Positions 58,375 to 64,000 of a DNA stretch of 64,000 bases are shown piece by piece. The stretch is taken from contig QRDG01001982.1 in NCBI GenBank assembly GCA_012064385.1, forward strand, positions 71,471-135,470, read 5' to 3'. The notes under the pieces were generated by a model. The model was not told the DNA's origin. It made no database searches and saw only the letters and a program-made list of their open reading frames with translations. Made by a program: the position numbers and the translations under genes. Each line of letters opens with the position of its first letter. The stretch's first letter is position 1. Source of the DNA: Puccinellia tenuiflora (taxonomy: Eukaryota; Streptophyta; Magnoliopsida; Poales; Poaceae).

Positions 58375-58475
58375 AACCCTGCCGCGGCAGAGAAATAGCA
58401 GAAAACCCTGCCGCGGCAGGACAATCCGGCCGCGGCAGAGAAACAGCACAAAACCCTACCGCGGCAGGACATGCT
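58375..58475. repeat. CTGCCGCGGCAG palindrome cluster
   Basis: Four copies of CTGCCGCGGCAG or a close variant (58379, 58410, 58430, 58458) separated by AGAAACAGCA..AAACC spacers, just inside the CACTA right end. Confidence 0.85.
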
Positions 58476-58680
58476 TTAGTCCCGGTTCGTGTTACAACCC
58501 GGGACTAAAGGTCCTCCGGCCCGCAGCGCTGCGCGCGGCCTCGTGGACGGCCTTTTTGTCCCGGGTCGTGGCAAACCGGGACTATAGGGGGGCCTCTAGT
58601 CCCGGTTGGCTAGTCCCGGATGGAAATCCGGGACTAAAGCCAGTTCCGACCCGGGACTAGAGGCCTGTTCTCCACTAGTG

Positions 58681-60169
58681 TATTACTCTTCTGGAGCAGC
58701 ATGATCTTGGATTGAATTCAATAGTACGACTATGTTTATAGTTTCTAAGGCATATAAATCTCAATTGGTCCAAGTGGAGATTTGTTCTTATTTGAAGTGG
58801 TTATAGAAATCATGTTGTCAACAGAAACACATGGTGTTTTTCTGGCTCATAACAAATTGAATACAAGGGAGCTTTTGCAAAGGAAAAAAATCGTGGCCCC
58901 TTATGGCTGTGTGATGTGTGATAGTGCTTGCCTGGAGTCAAGGAACCATCTCTTTTCTTAGTACTACCATTTTGCTATCATGTGCTGGAAATATTTCTGA
59001 CTTCAGGAGTATTCAAGATGTCATTTGTAGCTTAAGGGTATAAATTGTTGAATATATGTGCAATTTACCATATCATTTAATCCATAAAAATAATAGATAA
59101 TTCATGACTATGACAACAAGTATTAGACTAATCATGTGAACTATGTTAAAGATGCAAATCTAAACCAAGTGCTAATAAATGATTAGAAACTTTTTGGACA
59201 CTTGGAATGAAAATTGTGGTAGGGATGGAGGGTCTAAGATGAAGGCTCAAGGCAAAGATTCAAGATTAGCTTCTATCATGTGGTGTCACTAAAATGGGCT
59301 GCTATTTTACATGAATTGACAGAGTTAAGAGGTTGACACAAAGGAAAGAGAAAGATAATAACTGAAAGAGTTTCTTTTTTGAAAATCCTCTCTAGATTTT
59401 TGGTGCAACAGATAGGGCGATGTGATGCAAAACACAAAAGGATAACTGATGACCGTCATGGAGGAAGATTGGAGGGGGAAATGCCGCTGAAACCTCTCTC
59501 AGTCACATATCCAACCTCTCCAACGACTTCTCCATTGTCACCATGAAGAATAGGAGGTAGTCCATCCCCGGAATATGGGTTTGTGGCAGCAGCTTGATGA
59601 TATCTCTCCATGTACTTTTAGTATTTTAGGACCATATTACCCACAACAGTGCATGACAAGAGGTGAGACTAAAGTCTAATCCCACATTAATTGCTAGTTC
59701 TATGTTAGTTGGACTTTCTTTTATAGGAGGATCTTTTGCCACTCACTAAAGCATGAGAAGAGCGGCTTACACTCGGTCCACCTCAGCTGCCTGCCTCGTC
59801 ACACCATGCGTTGCCTGCAGACAAGTCGTGTTTCATGAACGAGACGAGCCAGGTCCCGACCCGGCCCATCCAAATTGAGCTTTATTTTTTCTGCTCTGTT
59901 ATATTAATTGTGTTTAATGTTTTGATACATTATTGGATGTGTTAAGTGAACAAACTTTTTAACATTTTCTGATATCGTGGACTGTTGCCGACTCAGACGT
60001 TAGATTACACCCCACGTCTGACATGCGAGACTATATGAACAGGCATGCACGAACCCTAGCCATCACCAGGACTAGAAGTCGTATGAATTCACATGCTCAC
60101 ACACCACGTTGTTTCCATCTCATTGTTATGTTCTTGTCTACTCCCTCTCATCGATCATGTGCACGTGCA
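58681..60169. other. unassigned stretch with weak LTR-like pieces
   Basis: A TGTTGAATATATGTGCAATT stretch at about 59047-59165 faintly resembles the edge of the copia B LTR. No coding motif is visible. Confidence 0.35.
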
Positions 60170-60350
60170 TTCGGGAGAGGAGGCATATGAAACACTTCTA
60201 TTGGGCTCCTGTATCGGGAGAGAGGCGATAAGGTTTTTGGTGAGTATCTTTGTGCGACTATTCACGTTCGCCTTCTTCAATTATGTTAGACTCCCTCGAC
60301 TTCACCGCCATGTTGGATGACACTGGAAAATCCGTTTTTGACGCCAATGT
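60170..60350 (+). repeat. diverged fragment related to the copia B LTR (plus)
   Basis: CTGTATCGGGAGAGAGGCGA, TAAGGTTTTTGG and TGCGACTATTCACGTTCGCC match the minus-strand reading of the copia B LTR around 26870-26965, with perhaps 75-80% identity. No coding frame remains. Confidence 0.6.
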
Positions 60351-60591
60351 TGTTGCTCTCACTGCCTAGGGTGTGGCTCCTCACTGCCTAGGGTGTGGCT
60401 CCTCACGTACATGAATCTTACCCTAGTGCTATTTTCCTTTATTAATGATTACTGCATATGCAATTGACGTAGATGTCCTAGGATTATTACAGTTCTACCA
60501 AGACACTAGGTGATTTTCGTAGTCCACTTAATCGCCTAAGGAAGTAGCAATTGTGTCAATACTCCAATAGATTGTTGATGTGTATCACTTA

Positions 60592-61300
60592 TTTTCAAAA
60601 AGGAGGTTGAACTCCCGGCCTCTGCCGCAATCGATGCACACAACATTTTTTATTATGATTATAATAAACAACAAAGCCTTATAAGAAAACACATTGATCA
60701 ATCGGAAGCCACCTTACAGGCGACAACTGTCGCTACACATACGAGCATGATGAATGGGGTGGACCTGATCAGAGACATGTGCCCTGACCTCACACACCTT
60801 CGCGCGCACACATCATCTAAAACCGGAGGCCACATCAAGCAGCCCAATGGAGTTGCGAGCACAACCCGGTCCAGCAGACCCTTAGCGTGCACCGCATGCG
60901 CATGCTTAGAAGTCGTCGCCGCTATCTTCCAACCAATCTTCAGGAGGGATCAATGCAATGACCTTGTCAAGTCTACCGTTGACGCCGCCATGATGCAACA
61001 CAACACCACCGTCCTGCGGCGCGTTCATCATCATGCGTACATCACTGAGATCCCGCTACGCCATGCTCCACCTGCGGTAGATGCAATTAATGCCGCTCCA
61101 CCTGTCGCTCCACCTTTTGGTCCCTCTAGTCAGCATGTCCTCCAAAACGATACCCTCAGGAGGGAGAAGGACACGTTTTCCCTGGAGCATCCCGGGCGAG
61201 GAGATGAGATCTACAATAATGCCATGCATGATTTTGAGTTTTGAAACTAAAACAACACAAGGTTTTTGATTTTTCTAAATTTTCAAAGTTTTCAAAAAAC
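60592..61300 (-). repeat. LINE-type 3' end (minus)
   Basis: The minus strand ends GTGCATCGATTGCGGCAGAG, GCCGGGAGTTCAACCTCCTT, then TTTGAAAATAAG, the 3' tail seen in many grass non-LTR elements. The upstream part (60700-61250) is GC-rich and non-coding in appearance. It is of the same class as the tail at 46831. Confidence 0.55.
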
Positions 61301-61573
61301 TTGGGATGTTACACGCCTAGAGGTGATCACCTCTTTTTTCTTCTTTTGTATCTTGTGTTTCAAGATCTAAGTCACGACTTCTTATAAAAATCAGGGTGTA
61401 GAAACCATTAACCTGGTTACCAAATGCGTAAAAAATCCTATACATTATTATAATTTCATTATTTCTTTTTTATAGGGAGATACGCCTCATTTTAGAGCTT
61501 GACGCATGGCCCCGGATTTTACCGACTCAGCCCTAAGTTTATGCCTGTTATACAGTTGCATGTCTAATATGTG
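61301..61573. other. unassigned stretch
   Basis: T-rich sequence without features, ending at the TGT target of the small CACTA-type MITE. Confidence 0.4.
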
Positions 61574-61576
61574 TGT

Positions 61577-61807
61577 CACTATGGGAAGCAGGAGATGTGC
61601 CGACGGTAAATACCGTCAGCATAGGCCTAAAAACCGTCGGCGTAGACCTGTGTCGACGGTGGCCGTCGGAAACCTTTCATTGGCCAAGCGATGCCGACGG
61701 TTTTTTTTTTTGACCATCGATCGGCGTTACTCTGTTGTGCTGACGCCCCGACATTTCACCGTCGGCGTAGCTTCTGGCCGTCAGCGTACTAGTTGATTCC
61801 CATAGTG
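61577..61807. mobile_element. 231-bp CACTA-type MITE
   Basis: CACTATGGGAAGCA on the left and TTCCCATAGTG on the right, with TGT at 61574-61576 and 61808-61810. Inside are several CCGACGG / CCGTCGG copies in both orientations, as in CACTA subterminal regions. No coding. Confidence 0.88.
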
Positions 61808-61810
61808 TGT

Positions 61811-64000
61811 ATGCTATCCAATCTTTAAAGTTGTACTGTCATGATTTACATTTGGATTAAATTAATGCAAAAATTGCTAATTATTTCAACAATATCATCT
61901 ATATATAATTATATATACTATACATGGTGAAGAATCAATAAAATCTTTCATTTCCAAACAAAAAACCACCTCGACAAGGAAATATATGTTTCCTGATAGC
62001 ATCGGGTATTTTAGATCCACGAAGATTCACATAGATATAGGCAAGTAGCTGTTCTCTAATGAGGATGGTCGACTAATCCACACTGCACTAATGGTGTGGC
62101 TAATCGTTGTAGGAATCACGTAGTGTCTATAAAAGGCATGCAACTGTAACCAAACATGGATCATTTTTTGTGGGAATCAGTTTGATACCCGTGTTCAATA
62201 TCAGTGTTTGCTGATCATCTCTGTCGATCATTGGTTTGACATTTATTCTTTGGGAAACGCGTGTATGGAAGATCATGATCAAGAACACAAGTGCAAGCTT
62301 AGGTAGCAGATCGACACTGAGACATCCCCATCAGGCCATGGTCATGCATTATGCAGAATAAATCCATCATTGTGCACTCTTATTCCGAGGAAACGGTCCC
62401 CAATTTTGAAAGTTTGATACGTGAAAAGGACCCATGAGCAAATGCCCAGTGGAGGGGTAGTGGAGAACACTAGCTGAGCTATGAGAGAATTCCTGGGCAC
62501 ATATCTGAAGCCAACAAATGTTAGTTGATGCCGGAATAATATCACATGATCTCATGTGGGAGCTGACAGGGCAGTTGCATATGGATCGATGAATTAACAA
62601 AAACAAATTAAGTACCCTGGCTAGCTCCATTGCATCTCACTGAATTCTGAAGATGGTAGTCGGGTTGGGTCTCACACCCTTAGCTATCCATGATCGTCAA
62701 CAGCAACCAAAATAAATTAGCACAAAGTACATCACCCACTGGAAAGAATCAGGTAATGCCAACGTTAATTTTGCTGGGTCAATAGTCTACAATATATCAT
62801 GTTTTACGCGTCGATTAAATTAACCAATACATCTGGAGATCCATAAACGACTATATGGTCGCTTCAATAAGCGTGGCCATCTGTTCGATTGCTTTGTATA
62901 TGATCGATGTGTGTAGAGTTTCCTTTTAGAAAAGGAAGCACTTGTCTGGCTAGACCGCCAGAGGCATAAAAATTTAACGCTATGTAGATCTCTCTTTATG
63001 TGCAGTGTCACTAGCTACTAAACTTTGAGGGCTTCACATCATGATCGTGTGCAATATATGGATGGCAGCTAGCTGTTGGGGAAAAACTGAGCAAGTACCA
63101 CTATACTTTTTTTATGTCATGCAAAGGTAACAAACACTAGTAGCTGCTGATTTGGTTGTACCATAGTTCACGAGGTAGCTGGTTTTAGTCCTCGGGTGCA
63201 TCATTGCCTGCAAATGCACATGCTAATGCAAAAGCCCAAACAAAACAGTTGATCTACCAGAGATCTCAATTTGGCAGCCTCTACTAATCTTTAGGAGCTA
63301 CCAATCACGTTATATATATTGCTAGTGCAGGCAAGCAATCAAGAAAAAAAAGAATGGCAGAAAGAAAGAAGAAAGAAATGCGAGCAACAAGGAAGATAGT
63401 GGTGGCAGCATAAATATATAAGGAAAATTAACATAACCAGATAGATATTCACCTCCCAGGACAAAACTGGTGACCTGTTACTACTAGCTAAAGGTGCATA
63501 TGTCTAGCTCTGGCTTTTCACATAGATTATTCTGAATTTGTGTGAACACGCACCTAAACTTTGTTGGAGCAAGATCGAAGGAACCACACATGGCTGCATG
63601 TTCTACCTGTGTTCCCTAATTACACATGCATGCAGAAACGGCCAACTATCATGGGCTTTTTTTTCACTCAATCATTCCCTGCACATGATCAGTAATATGG
63701 TCTGCTTTGCTTGGTAGCTAGCTTTGTGCCGCAAGTAAAGGCGATTGGCATGGGTCCTGTAATGTGCAGCAAGTAGCAAAAGTTGTGGGCTTTAATGTTA
63801 ATGTGACATCACTGCCCAAAGGCAGATCTTGCTCCAAGATCTCTCTATTTCACAACTGATTCTCAGCAGTGATATACTTTTCCCTTCCAACACAAATAAA
63901 TTCTCCCCTCCGATGATCTGACGATCATCAAGAATGTGGCGCCTCTATGGACTGCGGTGAGTGCAGTAGTGCAGGCTAACTGATGTCGGCATCGGTTGAT
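61811..64000. other. low-repeat stretch without recognised gene
   Basis: About 2.2 kb without transposon ends or domain motifs. A minus-strand frame around 62545-62342 (WVLFTYQTFKIGDRFLGIRV) sits behind a plausible acceptor (GTTGGCTTCAG near 62505) and might be an exon relic, but I do not recognise it. Composition resembles 22.3-26 kb. Confidence 0.4.

Larger units (their letters stand above)
56488..58680 (+). mobile_element. right part of a second CACTA transposon
   Basis: The right end CCTGTTCTCCACTAGTG stops at 58680 (inverse CACTAGTGGAGAACAGG). It is preceded by hairpins of the CTTTAGTCCCGGTT / AACCCGGGACTAAAG type (58470-58660). The left side is cut in the middle of coding at about 56488, so its left end and transposase are missing. 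It carries a Ulp1-like gene that reads toward the right end, mirroring the first CACTA. Confidence 0.85.

Noticed and set aside
60747..61244. 165-codon plus frame as a gene
   Set aside because: It lies antisense to a LINE-type 3' UTR and has no recognisable domain.

Overview
This window looks like intergenic DNA from a large-genome grass, most likely a Triticeae species (wheat, barley, rye or Aegilops). The reasons are the density of nested transposable elements, the Caspar-type CACTA ends built around TTTGGTCCCGGTT, copia and gypsy LTR elements, LINE 3' tails, Tourist and Stowaway MITEs, and a Helitron end of the grass type. I found no intact host gene, no tRNA, no rRNA and no CRISPR. All assignments come from reading the sequence and its translations; no database was searched.

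Left part (1-7.56 kb): a gypsy-type element on the minus strand, with a complete 1,156-bp LTR (2332-3487), a PBS, and an internal region carrying a 91-bp tandem array. It is followed by LINE-derived 3' ends and a Helitron 3' end (5670) with a RING-H2 gene fragment beside it.

Centre-left (7.56-22.26 kb): one CACTA transposon bounded by CACTAG...CTAGTG and a 3-bp target duplication (ATA). Its minus-strand genes are a TNPD-like transposase, a small coiled-coil protein and a Ulp1-like (C48) protein. A copia element (16687-22182, TSD AAATG, identical 151-bp LTRs) sits in its right end. A MULE-type foldback MITE (21733-22123, TSD ATTGGCCGG) sits inside that copia's 3' LTR. This is a clean three-layer nest.

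Centre (22.3-37.5 kb): a low-repeat stretch, then a LINE 3' region split by a minus-strand copia (26531-33148, TSD GGTTG). The gag reading frame of this copia begins inside its LTR, and a phase-consistent intron is predicted across the LTR/internal junction. Three MITEs with clear target duplications follow (Tourist, Stowaway, hAT), then a chimeric fragment of a methyl-CpG-binding-domain (MBD) gene.

Right part (37.5-64 kb): a lone copia LTR, a GCTACC-rich element, a 3'-truncated copia, a PIF/Harbinger element with a dead transposase, LINE ORF2 and 3' fragments, a complex of GAACTTC-rich elements split by a (TA)n run, the right end of a second CACTA with a Ulp1-like gene, a 231-bp CACTA-type MITE, and about 2 kb of unassigned sequence.

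Nearly all transposon genes are broken. Most of the nonsense codons are of the kind made by C-to-T change (CAG, CAA or CGA to stop), as expected for long-term cytosine methylation and deamination. The one coding unit that still looks intact is the 115-residue coiled-coil protein of the first CACTA.
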